NCBI GenBank assembly: GCA_001910725.1
Contig: MJGA01000003.1
Coordinates: forward strand, 2,232,001-2,296,000
From: Phanerodontia chrysosporium
Taxonomy: Eukaryota; Basidiomycota; Agaricomycetes; Polyporales; Phanerochaetaceae
Direction of reading: 5' to 3'
DNA: 64,000 nucleotides
A program made the position numbers and the translations under genes. The notes beneath the pieces were generated by a model that worked only from the letters and a program-made list of their open reading frames with translations, searched no databases and was not told where the DNA came from. Below are positions 10,658-23,558 of the stretch, piece by piece (position 1 is the first letter of the stretch; each line of letters starts with the position of its first letter).

Positions 10658-11681
10658 GCACCCGTCCCGCCCGAAATCTTATCGTGGTGCCGCAGCACCC
10701 CGTGGGCGCCCCGTTGCCCCGCATGTCGCGGCCCTAGCGGGTTGGGCTGTCATCGCTGATGCGCACGGGCCCGGCAGCGGCCCTGCTCGTCGCAAAAAGC
10801 TTCCTTCTCGGCGCATGGCGGCGGCGTTGTGGGAGCCTGTTGGGGCCCGGTGGACGCATATCGAGATCGCGCGGGGGTGCTCTGGCCGCTCCGGGCACGC
10901 TGCACACATACTGTAATCATCCTTGGCCGTGGGCATTCTGGGCCCCGCGGGGCTTGCTCTTTCTCTTCACAGAAGAACAGGCCTTGCAATCTCGCGATGC
11001 ACGCACCTTGCAGACGCGGCCGAGGTCAAACGTCAGTCAGGGCCGCGTGCGATCTTTTTCCCAGGGGTGGCGGTCTAATGGTGTTTGGGATCACCAGGAG
11101 GAGGAGGTGCTGCAGCGAGAGGTGTGGGTCTGCGATGATGTCAATGTATCCTCCCGCCCGAAGAGCGGCCGCATGGCGACTTGTGAATTCATTCCACCTT
11201 CAGTATTGCAATTGCGTCGCGATTTCATTTTTGCTTCCGGGCGATCATGCGCGATTTGGGTCCGTCCTACGCGAACAAACCCTTTCCGCACCAGGTCGCT
11301 ATTTCACGCTTATCTGACAGATGTGGTGTGTTCAGCAACGATTCCCGTCTATTTTGTCAGTAAGCCTACACAGGTTGCCCGCATATCACGATCCGGAGGT
11401 GATAAGTACTACACACAAGAAAACAAAAAGGAAAGCGAGAGACCGGCGATAGCAGATATAAAGAAGAATCAAAAAATGGGGAGAACAGGAACATTAGAAA
11501 CTGCATAGCGTAGCCCATATTACCTATAGCACAACAACAAAGCATGGGGTATTGCATGGTATCGTCTGTATGTCAGTGTCATAGCGATGTTCAGATAATC
11601 AGCAAGAAATAGGGAGGAACCGATAGAGCAGACAGACTGCGGACGAGGAGACAGAGAGAGAGAAGAAAAGCGCGCATAGGA
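10658..11681. other. convergent intergenic region, about 1 kb
   Basis: This lies between the stops of GPI2 and the bZIP gene. Open frames here show no family signal. A purine-rich tract lies near 11650-11670. Confidence 0.5.
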
Positions 11682-13254
11682 TCATGGGGGTGACGGGAGC
11701 GTATCGTGGCTCGCGCCATTTTGCAGCTTTTGCCGTTTTGACGCGGGGCCCGTCACGGCGATGCCGCGCGCGGAGAGGGCCTCGACGGAGAGCTTGGCCG
11801 CGTCGCCCGAGGCACGGCGCGTCCGCGGGCGCGAGCGGCGGTACGCGCCAAACGCCTGCGCCTTGATGACCGCGAGCGTGCCGCTGATCGGCGGCGGCGG
11901 GGAGGGCGACTGGGACGAGCGGTGCGTCGGCGCGGCGGCGCCGGGCGCGGTGCTCCGTCGCGAGCGCGATCGCGCGCCGCCGGCCTGCTGCGATGTGGCG
12001 TCGTCCTCGTCGCTCTCGTGGTGCATGCCGTTCTGCGCGTACGCCGGGGCCATGACGTTGGGCAGCGTGTTCGCGCGGCCCATGCCCATGCGGAAGCGCA
12101 GGGCGTCGCCGACGGTGCCGGCGATGGGTATGTCGGCGGTGCCGCCGTGGAGCGTCAGCTCGGGCGGACCGCGGAGATTCAGGTAGCTGTTGTGCCGGCG
12201 CTGGGCGAATTCGGGGCGGTCCTGAATGGCGGTGCCTTCTGGGAAGGTGAACTGATAGGGGGCGGCGGCGAGGGACAGAGAAGATGTCGAGGTGGGCGTG
12301 GAAGAGGGTGATGTGGATCTGCTCGCAGTGTACATGTACGGGGATTGGTGGACGCCACCGTTGGCGCCGACTTTCTGGTCATCGCCGACGACGGAGTGCG
12401 AAGAGTAAGCCAGTTCAGCAGACGTGAGACTGGGCGACTCGACGTAGGTCGGCGATGGCGAGTGGTCGACGTTGCTCCGATCAGTAACCGGCGTAGGGAT
12501 CCCGTGCTGCGGCCAGCCATCCTCAGGACTCGAGCCTTCATTTGCGTACGGAGGATACGCACCGTACCCGTTCATTCGATGCGGATCGACCGAGGGCGCG
12601 CGGGACGGGCCAGCGACAGGGTTTGTCTGCGGGGCGAAGCCAAGGGCGGGCGAGCGGTGCATGTACTCGGTCGCGGTGCCGGGCTGGTACTGGGGAGCCA
12701 GTGGCGCAGAGCCGTCTTGCGGGTACTGGAGGCGAGGGTCTTGGTAGTGGGTCGGGCTGACTGAGGCGAGCCTGTTTGGGGTGTGCATGGGCGAGGAATG
12801 GTGGATCTGGGCGTAGGACGGGAGGACAGAGTCATCGAGGGGATCGGGGGGCATGCCTGTGTTGCGAGCCTGCCAGAGGGCGCGCCAGAACTTTTCGCGG
12901 TCGCGGCCTTCGTTCCTGAGGGAGACGTTCTGGGAGCGGAGCTCTGTGACCTCCTCCTTGAGCTGGCGATTGGAGTCCTGGAGCTGGAGGACGACGGCTT
13001 CGAGGTTGGTGACTGTGGGCGGGGGTGTGTGTTACGGGACGTGTGCGGGGGGCAGAGGACAGGGCGGACGTACCGGTCTCCTCGAGAGTGGCGATGTAGT
13101 TGGCGCGGCGCGCACGAAAGGCCGCCTGGGCATCGGCGTTCTTCTTCTTCCTCTCTGCGGCGTCGAGGGGCGCGCTGTCGTCTGAGCCGGCCTTGGAGGT
13201 GTTTGAGGTCGGGCTGGTAGCGTCGGGCATGGTGACGGGAAACTGGGAGAGCAT
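11682..13254 (-). CDS. bZIP transcription factor
   Basis: Exons are 13074-13254 and 11682-13012 (503 aa). The basic region ERKKKNADAQAAFRARRANY has the NxxxQxxFRxRR pattern at about residues 36-57. It is followed directly by a zipper spanning the single intron (LEETVTNLEAVVLQLQDSNR, then LKEEVTELRSQN). The remaining 390 residues are Ser/Pro/Ala-rich and disordered, as in many fungal activators, with a basic stretch near the C-terminus. The basic region resembles a broadly conserved fungal bZIP class, but I cannot name an orthologue or target genes. A second in-frame ATG lies eight codons downstream of the chosen start. Confidence 0.88.
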
Positions 13255-15209
13255 TGTGCGGGTGGGAGGGGGTATAAATTGTCCGTGGACACGAGGGCGC
13301 GGAGAGGGCAGAGGACGAGGGCAGGACAGGGCGGCCGATTGGCTGGCGTCGAGACCCTGCATTGGCTGATCGCGGGTGCCAGTAGACGTCCTTCCCAATC
13401 TGGCCATGTTTTTGTTCACCCCGCCTCCGCTGCGCTGCCTCTCCTGCCTCTCCTGCCTCGCGAGAGGCCCTCTCTGCCTCGAATACGCCCTCGGCGTCGC
13501 TCGCGGACGCGGACAATGGCGACACCCCCGGGCACTGCCGTTTCCCGCAGGTCGGGCCCAAGCCAGCGGGCCACGCAGCCCCTGTGACCTGGCCCGCGCC
13601 TGCCCCTCCCGCAATCCCCGGGGCCCGCCTCTGCCCCAGACAGGCCGCCCCGCCGCGCACACACCCCGGCACGCAACACGCATCTACATTGCTGCACTCG
13701 CGGACTCTGTTCTACACAGACAGCCAACGCCATTCACGTACAGCGACACATCGCCGCAGCCTGCCTCGATCTGCACAGAAGCGTCAGCGCGCGCCCCGCC
13801 CGGCTCCTGCACAATGATTCTCGCACGGACCCATACCTGTCCATCTTCCCCCTTTCGTCTCCACCCAGATCCTGCGCGCGTGTGCACAACGAGGGGCCCC
13901 TGCAATCGCGCACATCTCGCCCGCCCTGGCGCCACGCCCTTGCACACCGAAAAGGCAAACGCAGCGGAGCCCTGCTTGGGCGGGCAAAACCAGATGGCCT
14001 GTTGGAAATTGCGGCGCACTCTTTGAACGCCGTTCCGAATGTCCCTAGTCCATGTCTCCGCGCCCTGCAACGGCGGGTAACCACCCAGCGGAGTCACAGG
14101 ATGTCCAGGGAGCACCGCCGCGTTCCTGTAGCATGAGGAACCAGTCCGCAGGAAATGTTGGCTCCTGGCAATGTCCCGGCGCACGTTAGGTCGCCGCAGC
14201 TCACAGCGTTGTGGACACTGTCGCTCCGCATGTCCCCGAGCAACAAATTGGCTAGCGGATTTTCCGAGCTATCGTCTTGCGCGAGTCGGGGGTGTGGCCG
14301 ATCGTGGTGCACGCCTCCGCCTTCGCTGAGCTTATCCGCGACGCGCGGTGGCGGCCTGCATCAACCGTCCTGCCCACCCAGCAGCCCCGGAGTGGCCTAA
14401 GCGGCGCGCACGTCTGCCCGCCGCATGTCGCCAGGCTTCCCCCGCAGGGGCAGTGCAGCCCTCCCCCGCGCGTTGGCACGAACGCGCGCACCTTAGCGGA
14501 CGGCTCGCCTCGCCGCGCGGTGCTGCCGATGCGGGACAATCACAGCGTGCCCGAGAACGCGCCGCGCTCGAGTGCGCCATGCGCAAGACCCATCCCACCC
14601 CCCTGCGGGCGATCAGGATGTCCCCGGCCGTGAGTGCACTCTCGCTCGGCGCCAGGCGTTGTTCGCTTGGGACAAATTATGCGCGGTGTATATGGGGCAA
14701 GTGTTCATAAAGACTGATGAGCGGGAAGGTCATGCTCGTCTCCGGCCGTGATTCTGCAGGCACTAGCGTCGTTAGTCTGCTGACGGAGAGCTGTCACTTC
14801 ACACCCACCCCATCATCAGCCCAGAAAAACCCAGCCGGGGCTGGCGGCGGCGGAATCCAGCATTTTCACGGTCCGTTTCGTGAGAGGGGTCGTTCTGGCG
14901 GTGCTAGCTGGGTGAAGGAGAGATCTGCGAGTCGTTCAGTGCTGCGACACGATCAAAAAACAGATGACTCGGCGGGCAGCAACGCCTAACACCAAACAAG
15001 CGCCCGCGCGCGACTCGGCGACCCCGATGCCGCGCCCGCCCCCCGTTCTTACCGGAATGTGCGCACACAGGAGAAAGCCTCCGCGCCGACCCAAGCCACC
15101 ATCTCGCTCGAGCATTCCTTGGGAGAACCCGGTCCATCGATATAAACAGCGGTCGCAAGCTTCGCGGGACCTGGCCGCAAGCCGACGTCGCGTATCTACA
15201 CCGAGAGAA
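13255..15209. other. large intergenic region upstream of the bZIP gene
   Basis: Nearly 2 kb lacks recognisable coding sequence. Open frames on both strands are long only because the region is GC-rich, and their translations are low-complexity. It probably holds the bZIP promoter and 5' UTR and the Drs1 3' UTR. Confidence 0.5.
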
Positions 15210-17893
15210 CTACTTCCCTTTCCGCTTGCCCCCTTTCTTGCCCATCCCGCCAATCTTATCGCCCTTCTTCGCCCGGACGCCCTCCCTGCTGGCCCCCGCA
15301 GAGGCCCGCTGCGAACGCTGCCCGAGGTCCTTGTCGAACGAGCTGCCCTTGCTGCCCGCGGCGACCTTCTGCCGCTTGCGCCCCTTGTCGCGCGACTTTT
15401 GCTTCGCCGGCAGGTGCGTCTGCTTCTCGCCGATCTTGGCGGGGCGCTGCGTCTTCTTGGCCGAGCGGATGGCGGCCTTGATCGCCCCCGTCTCCTGCGC
15501 GTCCTCCTCCATTGCCATCTTGCGCCTCTTCTCCCGCCGCGAGAGCCCGGAGAACTTGTCGCGCTTCGGCTGCAGAGGAATGGACATGTGTCAAACTGAA
15601 TGCCTGTGAACGTGGAATGAAGCGACGTGCCTTGTTTTCATCCTTCTCCGCCTTCTTTCCCTTCTTCCCGGCGGCGGCGGCCACGAGCCCCGCCTCGTAG
15701 TCTTGCTTGCCAGCCTCTGCCGGACAATGAGCATCGGTCACCGTGGAACGTGCGACTCGCTTACCCTTTGCCTTCTGCTTCTCCTTTTCGCTCTGGAACC
15801 ATGTCCTCGCCGGCCGGGACTTGATCTCGTCCTCGTGCTCAATAAGGTTCTGGCCCTTCCTGAGCTCCATCTCTGCTTGACGCAGCTGCCAATTGCAGTG
15901 AGTACTGTGTGTCATGGTCGACAGTCTCATCGACGGGACGCACCTGCTTCTCCTCCTTCTCCTCCTGGAGGACGCCGGCAATCTCATCCTTGAGCTCCTC
16001 GAGTTTCTTCGACCATTTCTGGACCGCCTCTGGAGGGACGTGCCGATGGCGGACTTGATCTTCGCCTGCGGCATGCTTGATGGCGGCCTTCAGCATCTTC
16101 CGGTCGGCCTCGCCGACAAGGGTCACAGAGCGACCCTTTTTGCCCGCACGCGCCGTACGACCGACACGGTGGAGGTATTGTGCGAGCTGACCGGGCATGT
16201 CGTAATTGATCACGACGTCGATACCCTTGATGTCGAGACCACGAGACGCAAGGTCGGTAGCCATCAGGTAGTCGACGGAGCCTTCGCGGAATGATTGCAA
16301 TGCTTGAAGACGCTAGACAAGCCGTAAGCATGAAGCGTGAGGAAGTGTGAGGGACAGCGTACTTGTTCTTGCGTCAAATCACCGTGCAATTCACTGGCCT
16401 TCATGCCCAGAAGACCGAAGACTATGCGCATCTGATGCGCGAGCTTCTTGCTCCGGAAGAAGATGATGACCCCGGTCTTGAACGTCCGTTTGCAAAGGGA
16501 CACGAGCAGCGCAGACCGCTCGTCTTCCTTGCCCGCGCGGACTCGGACAAACTCTTGCAGCAGCCCCCGCGCTGTTGCACGCTTGGGGTCGACGAACAGC
16601 CGCACAGGTTGGTTGAGAGACATGCGTACGAGCTCGTCTACTGAATCGGTCATGGTAGCTGAGAAAAGCATGGTCTGGCGGGAGACGGGACACGACTTGA
16701 TGATCTCCGTGAGTTCATCCTGGAAACCTTCCGAGAGCATGCGGTCTGCCTCATCTAGGACAAGAATGTCGAGGGTGTCGAGGGTGAATGTTGGTGTGTT
16801 GCGGATGTGGTCAATAAGACGACCAGGGGTCGCAATAATGACGTCCGGGCGCGTGCGAAGAGCAGCTTCCTGCGACTTCAGTGAAAGACCACCTGCAAAG
16901 CCGTGAGTAAGCGTAGAGCACAGTAGCGTGTAGACTGACCGACTACGAGGCAGAACCTGATGTCAGTGTGAGCGGCGAGCTTCGTGCCAACTTCGTAACA
17001 TTGCACACCGAGCTCACGAGTGGGAACGAGCACCAAGCACCGAGTAGCGGCTGCCTTCTTCCCGCGTTCACGATACATGAGACGTTCAATCATGGGGATC
17101 ATGAAGGCCGCTGTCTTTCCGGAACCTGTGACGGCATTGCCGACAATGTCCTTGCCGAGCAGAGCGACAGGGATGGTGGCGGCCTGAATTGGTGTGGGCT
17201 TCGTGAAGTTGAGAGAGGTGATGGCTTTCAGCACAGGTCGCGAGAGGTTCATGGTCATGAAGGAAGAGTGCTCTTCGACGGGCCCTGCGTCCGACGCGAA
17301 GAACGCAGCTTTCCGGTCCTTTTCTGCTTGTGTCTCCTCCTCTGAATCTTCGTCGGAAGACTCCCCGTCGGAATGTGCTTCTTCGGCCTCCTCTTCGCTT
17401 TCTCCCTCTCCCCCATCGTCATCACCTTCCTCATCACTCGTGGCCAAAGGATCCTCTTCTTCCGAGTCCTCCGGCCCCATCATCTCCTCTTCGCTCTCCT
17501 CGTCTCCTCCTCCTCGTCTTCACTGCCACCTTCCGACACCTCATCTTCGGAGTCCTCGCCCTCGTCATCAGACTCGCGCTTGCGTTTACCTGTAAGCTTG
17601 CGCTGTCTCCGCCGCTCAATGATGTCGTCGACAGAGATGGGTTCCTGCGTGGCATGTTAGCACAGCATGGATGCTCGACAGATATGCGGAGGACTCACAG
17701 ACTTGGTGCCCTTCTTCACGTAGTCCTGTAAGTTAGACTCGCCCAGAAATTCAGAGTATGGATCCCCGGAGAGGTCGAAGACAAAGTCCGGATTAAGCTG
17801 AGCCTCCTCAGCGACATCTTTAGTCTTCGATGGCTTGACGGGGCCGGCCTCGTCGTCCGAGTCAATGGTCATTACAAAGTCGTCCACCGCCAT
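15210..17893 (-). CDS. DRS1: Drs1/DDX27 DEAD-box RNA helicase
   Basis: Exons are 17699-17893, 16940-17644, 16363-16892, 15944-16312, 15765-15885, 15631-15716 and 15210-15569. The N-terminal quarter is highly acidic. The helicase core follows: Q-motif region [18 protein letters not shown], Walker [39 protein letters not shown] and HRVGRTAR. The C-terminus is Lys-rich and nucleolar-like. Drs1 acts in 27S pre-rRNA processing and 60S assembly (family knowledge). Frame requires one missing base at 17504/17505 inside the GAG-repeat acidic tract; with it the length is exactly 789 codons. The intron 15570-15630 has a GC donor. Confidence 0.94.
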
Positions 17894-18334
17894 GGCGAAA
17901 TCGGTTGCTCGTGCGAGAGGAAGCCCAGAGAGACCGGTAGAGTATACCGGAGAAAATACAGAGGATATTCGAGGCGAATGAAGCAACAAATCTTTTCGGG
18001 ACGATCGAGGACCTCCGATCTAAGATGCCGTCAAATGATAGACGCGCAAACGAGATAGCGATTTACGCAGGATCGAGCGAGCTGCCATCACCGACGAGGC
18101 ACCGCTTGAGCCTGGCTACTTACGAGGAGGATGGCTCTTCAACGAATGATCCCATTGGTAGATGTGACAACATTACGCGATGTGCGAGACGCTCCAAGCT
18201 AATGCGATAGAAAAAGCAGTACAATGAATATGTGCGAGGCAAACCAGCGAAAGCAAGGAGAATAGTATGCGTAGAGTCCCAAAAGCAAGCTCGAAGGGTA
18301 GCAGGATGTTTGTGGCACGACGATGAGTGAATCA
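17894..18334. other. intergenic region upstream of DRS1
   Basis: No gene is recognised between the Drs1 start and the stop of the GTPase-RasGEF gene. Confidence 0.5.
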
Positions 18335-21300
18335 TCACCAGAATGGTATCTTCTTCTTGAACAAGCCGTCCCGGGTATGTGTCGGAGATTCTCGCACTAT
18401 CCGACTCGGATCGTCGAGATAATCATCCTCCTGTCCAGCGTCCTCAGACTGATCCAACTTGAGTCGCTCTTCCTTCATCTGCCAACGTACATTAGTCTCA
18501 TTAAACTCAACAAAATGAGTCCGCTGAATACATACCTCCTGATCCATCAACAAGTTCTCCTTGTTGAACAGGAGAAGCTCTCGTGCCTTGACATCTTCGG
18601 GGAATTTCTCATATGTCCTCGTCTCTCGGCAGCTAGCTTGACATTGAGAGATGGCGTCGATGAACCGGCCAATCATGTTAAACTTCGCCCAGTGTATATG
18701 AGTAGGATCGTCGTCCAGGAAGTCAGCATTAGCTTCGTGAGCGCGGAGAAGGTCCGATAGGTGAATTTCACTGAACGGAAGTAAGCCTCTGCGAGATTCC
18801 CACAAGGATGAGACTTACGTTGCAGGAATACATGCGCCTTTGCTATTCCGCAAAGCCAATCGGTACTTGCTGTGCGCCCGCATCGCTTGCAGTAGCTGAT
18901 CGAACGACTGGAGAAGTTTGAACTGCCGATTCTCCTTGCGTCTGAAAATCTTCTTGGTCTCATTGTAGTCAAGCGCAGCGTGGTTGATTCCGGCGACAAT
19001 CGATCGAAGACCAGAGTAGTTGTTCATATTTCGCAGACGGCTGGCAAGCTCCACGAGCTGGAAGAGAACTCGGGCGCGTGTCTTAGGTTTGTCGTGACAG
19101 AGGATCAACGAAACGACCCTGACGCAATATAAGTACGACGCAAACAATGATACTACATGAATACACACCATTCCGCAATGTGGTTTGACACATTGTTGTA
19201 TTGGGTGATCGGATCCGTCTCGGCATCCTTGACACTTGGGTCCATAACACGACGCAGCCAGTGCCGAGGCTAGGGGGAACATAAGCATGATATGAAGAAG
19301 CCGATTCATGTGAGCTCACCTCTATCTGGAGAAAGAACGCCGACTCCAACCTGCTGATCTCTTGTGCGAGAGAGGTTGGGTCTGTCTGCATGAACTGGTT
19401 TGACAAGGCCACGAGGATCTTGAGCTTCTTCTGCGGCGAATGCTCAATTGAGTCGGACAACCCTATGTGCGTAGGCGACGTTTCCATGACGAGTATCCGC
19501 GCCGAAAGTGGGAGGCTGTGTTTGCGCTCTCGCGCGATGGACTTCTGGGTCACGGTTGCCGACTCAACTGGAGGAGGGGCCAGGGACTGCGAGCTGGCGC
19601 TCGGCTTTCCGATCTCCTTCAGCCCATGAGAATCGTCGTTCTCGTCCTTCGGACCGTCCACCTTCATCGCCCATGCAACCTCGGGGTCTTTCAGAGTGGG
19701 CAGAATCTCCATGAAAGGGATGAACTCCGAGCCGTAATGCAGAAGGTAGGTTTTCCCCATGACAGACTTGATGAAGGCTGCGAGAGCACCGGCGGTGTTG
19801 GGCACAGCGAAGTCGTTGGGGTATAGCTGGATCCAATGGTCAAGCAGAGCACAGATCCTGGCATGCAATGAGCAACTCAAAATTGATCAGGGGATATGAG
19901 ATACATACTTCATCTGAGCGTAGCATGCGAACATGGGGTCGGACGTTTGTCCTTCCAATGCTCGCATCCGCTTTTGCATGGCAATCAAAATACTGCGAGG
20001 GGCGGCGAACCGTCGATAGGTTAAGAGGAAGTGTGAGATGAATGTAGGGTCTAGACGGCGTGTTAGCCAAGTCTACGCGGTTCGCTGTTTCCTGGCACGC
20101 ACCGTCGTCACTGACTGCGACAAAAAGGAGCTTGTCCAGAAGTTCGTCCAAAGTCATCCAGCTCGGAGGTCGTCTGTGCAGCTAGTTAGACTATAACGAG
20201 GATGGAACAAAGAGTCACTCACGATTCTCGTGATGCAATGCTTTGCGAAGGTTTCTCCTGCACTTCCTCGTAATGACCTCCCCCATCACTGGACTGAGCG
20301 TTTCGAGATGACTCCCGGTTTCTACCGTCTGCAGTGGCGGGGGACAATCCACCTTCCCATTCCTGCCCTCTCTCAGACAGCAGGTCACTCATGGATCGTG
20401 TGCGGGTAGGTGAAATTGGCGTGCGGGGCGTGCGAAGGGGATCGTCAAGTTGAGGCGGGAGGCGTGGTGATCGTATTCTTGGCGCAGGAAGCAACGGCGA
20501 ATGTGTGGCGGTCGAAGAGGAGCCTGTTGGGGTGGCGGACGAGGTCCTCGAGATGTCCCATGGCGTAGGAGATGTCAAGATGGCTGGCGAGGCTGGATTA
20601 CGGTACCCTTCACGAGTGCCGTTAACTGGGTATGCGCGATTAAAGTGTGTCAATGGAGGGTTACGATCGCAGACTCACGTTTTTGTGTGAAGATCGCCTT
20701 GAAGATCCACTCGAAGCCAGTTCTGATCTTGTCTTTGCCCACTTGATCTACCGTGTTGACCTCAATGATTCCAACATCATATTGCTCCTCCAGGAGTGCG
20801 TGAACACGTTTAGGTTCTACACGTCGTTCAAGGTCCGACTTGCAGGCGAAGACAATTGTTGGCAACTTGTGGCTCGCCATGGAACCTGCAGGCAATAAGT
20901 ACTAAAGCAATCATGAGAGTCGTACGGGCTACTTACGAAGTAATGCCTCCACATTGGCGAATGTAGACTCCTGGGATGCGTCGTAGCAAATCACCAAACC
21001 ATCAATCGGTGGGGCGCCTTCTGGCAGGAATCCACGTTGGCCGTCCCCAGCCATGTCAGAAGGGATGTCCACTTCGAGCACACGAAGAAGCCTATCGGTC
21101 GCCTGGTTGTAGCTAATGCGTCCGACGCGGTATATGTCTACGAGCAGTTAGTATGCGACGCGTCAGAAGCGCCTTGGAGTGTACAACGTACAGCGAAAGC
21201 GCTCCCCTTCCGCGCCAGGCGGAGATATTGACGAACTGGCCTCCGATAGACCGTATGACTTGAGACCCTTGCGTATGATAGTCGACTTGCCAGTCCCTGC

Positions 21301-22196
21301 AGCACCCACCACGACTAAGGTCACGTCCGACTGGTGAGGAGACTGCAAGGGGGATGAGTTGACGCGCAGTCCTGCGGTGGAAGATGACATACGGGTGGCA
21401 TCTGAGTGTTCACAGAGATTAACGACCTCTGTTTTGTCAACCTGTGCTGGCCCAGGCTGCTCGTCCTCTCTGGCACAATTGGCGGAGGAGCCTTGCCCAT
21501 GGTGGGCGACGAACTGACGGTGGCGAGACGCGACGGCAAGGATAGCTCCTCTGCCTGAAGCTGCCTTCGCCAGGGTGCCTTTCCCTTACGCGGTACGTTG
21601 ATCATGTCTTCCGAGCGTTCTACGTCGGAGTCGTCCAGCAACGAGCTTTCGTACTCGTCACCTGTGTTGGTACTAATGCTGGTGCCCCTGCTGCGAGAAG
21701 GACCTGCCCGTCGCTGGAAATTCTCTGGCTCATGCCGAGACATGGAGCTTCCGCTGGAAGCTCGCGGGGCGGAATCACGGTTCCCAGAATGTCGCTGTCC
21801 GTAGGTCTCGTTCGTCTTCGGCTTGGTCGTCCCGCTCATCGTATTTCCGCGATTTGCACGAGTCGCGGGGTCGGAAGGCTGCCTGTAATTAACGAAGGAG
21901 TCTACGGAGATGGACTTGCGCAGACTGGACGGAGGAGCGAGAGACAAGGGAGAAGATGGAGAAAGAAGCTCTGGGCTATTGGTCATTGGCGTCATATTTA
22001 GTTCGGAGGAGATGGACGAATCAGCAGTCATGAAGGTATCCTGCGAGATGAGGGAGACTGAGGAGGGGTTGAGAGGGGAAAGCGAGGCACGGTCGTTGAC
22101 ATAGTCTGCAGGATCGAGGAACGAAGTGGAGGGCATCTCAATGGGAGGTAATGAGGGTATCTCGGGCAGGTCCATGTGGGGGATATTCGTTGTCAT
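18335..22196 (-). CDS. composite P-loop GTPase / RasGEF (Cdc25-type) protein
   Basis: Twelve exons splice to 1098 aa with no frameshift: 21393-22196, 21192-21342, 20937-21137, 20679-20885, 20223-20625, 20103-20173, 19909-20050, 19320-19857, 19169-19269, 18819-19118, 18536-18770 and 18335-18478. Residues 1-268 are Ser/Pro-rich and disordered. Residues about 270-455 form a Ras-like G domain with P-loop GAAGTGKST, DGLVICYDAS and ACKSDLE (CKSD in place of NKxD). After a disordered linker come a RasGEF_N segment (PTFISHFLLTYRRF, about 610-760) and the catalytic RasGEF domain (HWLRRVMDPS, VSLILCHDKPKTRARVL, LRNMNNYSGLRSIVAGIN, about 840-1040). It presumably activates a Ras/Rap-type GTPase at membranes; regulation by the built-in G domain is inferred. 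Confidence 0.9.
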
Positions 22197-22701
22197 GAGC
22201 GGAGCTGAGGGGACACATCCGTGACGGATGGTGGGACTTGAGCTGAGCGGTCCAGCAGACGGGGTCGAGATACGCCAGTTTCGACGCAGAGTGGGCCGAG
22301 GAGGGAGAAGAGAGAAAAATAACAAGGGCGGTGAAGACGAGCGGTGAAGAAATGAAGGCGGACTCGCTGACCGGAGGGCGAGTGAACGACCCGCAATAGT
22401 TTCGGCGCCGCGACGGCCTGCGATCCGGCGCCGCCCCGTAACAAATCCCCGCCGCTTTCTTACCCAGCGCGCCGGCGCCGGCCGTTTTTCCTATGGCGGC
22501 CGCCGTCGCCGCGGAGACACTGCGGCCGGCCTGTCGATCCTGCCCAGACCGCCGCGTCTGGCTCTCCCCTGACAACGGCCTCAGCGGTGGCAACCACCAG
22601 GGACGGCTGCGCGCACGCACAACCACAGCGTGTTCTCCTCGTGTGTGTGCCGCTGCCATGCATACCCACAGCCAGCAGGCCTGTGCTGCTCACCGCACAC
22701 C
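22197..22701. other. divergent promoter region
   Basis: The GTPase-RasGEF gene and the four-TM protein gene start here in opposite directions. It is GC-rich; no TATA box was noticed. Confidence 0.5.
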
Positions 22702-23362
22702 ATGGCCAACGCAATGCACCGCCGCCCCCGCCGCCCCGCCCGGCCTTGTGGCCAGAGGCACCCATTCCTGTTCACGCTCATGACCCTGACGGCAGCGGCG
22801 GAACTGGGCCTTACCGCGTTTCTCATCGGCGCCGGAAGCCAAGGCAGCAGTTCTGGATACCGCTCTCTGTAAGCATCCGAGACCTCTTCTCGCGCAGCGC
22901 ACGCTCACGGCACCCAGACTCGTCCTGCTGTGCTTCGAGTCGGTCTGGACGCTGCTCTTCGCTGCCGGCTACCTCCTTTGGGTCATGGAAGGCGGAGCCC
23001 GCCTGCTTGCCAGTGTAGCGAGCTCCGCCATGTGGTTGCTTCTCACAGCAGTGCTCTGGGTCAGCCTGCTACCGGCACTCCCATCCCGCTGAGCTGACCC
23101 GTCTCTTCAAGGGAGCCGCCGCGGGTGTCATGCACAACACACGCGGCACAGCCCACTGCCTACTGCCCAGGTATGTGCGGCGCTCGTACTTCAACATCCG
23201 TCTTCACCGTGTCTATTCAGGTGCCGGCAGTCGCAAACTATAGAAGCCTTGGGCTGGACCGAATTCACCCTATGTGCTCTCACGCTACTCTCTACCGTCT
23301 TGTGGATGACCACAGGCGTGCAGGTAAGAGGTCATATGAGGGATTCAAGGACTCTAGTGTAG
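22702..23362 (+). CDS. four-TM MARVEL-like membrane protein
   Basis: Exons are 22702-22868, 22918-23059, 23112-23170 and 23221-23362 (169 aa). Four hydrophobic helices are visible: FLFTLMTLTAAAELGLTAFL, FESVWTLLFAAGYLLWVM, LASVASSAMWLLLTAVLW, and a C-terminal WTEFTLCALTLLSTVLWM. A short luminal loop with two Cys separates helices 3 and 4. Size and topology fit the MARVEL-like proteins common in Agaricomycetes, whose roles are mostly unknown. A further donor at 23325 could alter the last residues; I let the frame run to the tag at 23360-23362. Confidence 0.65.
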
Positions 23363-23558
23363 CGTAGGTATCGGACCTTCTCATCTGGATCCTCCACTAT
23401 CAGTAGTATAAGCATGGACTTGCAGACTTAGTATCTATGTACATAGCCGGTACAGAATGACATCATCGTTTCCTATTCGTGTCTGCCAGCCCGAAGCCTC
23501 GTTGCTAGTCCTCGCCGTAGAGGCTGGTGCGTAAGCAGCTTTCGTCTCGCCTTCAGCC

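Noticed and set aside
10759..11508. 249-codon open frame between GPI2 and the bZIP gene
   Set aside because: No motif, TM pattern or homologous look; it begins just downstream of the GPI2 stop and extends through AT-richer non-coding sequence.
13376..14026. 216-codon plus-strand open frame upstream of the bZIP gene
   Set aside because: The translation is Pro/Arg/Ala/Cys-rich low complexity with no conserved motif or splice structure.
17500..17510. Programmed frameshifting in DRS1
   Set aside because: The site is a GAG-repeat coding tract with no slippery heptamer, and a missing base fits the general error pattern better.
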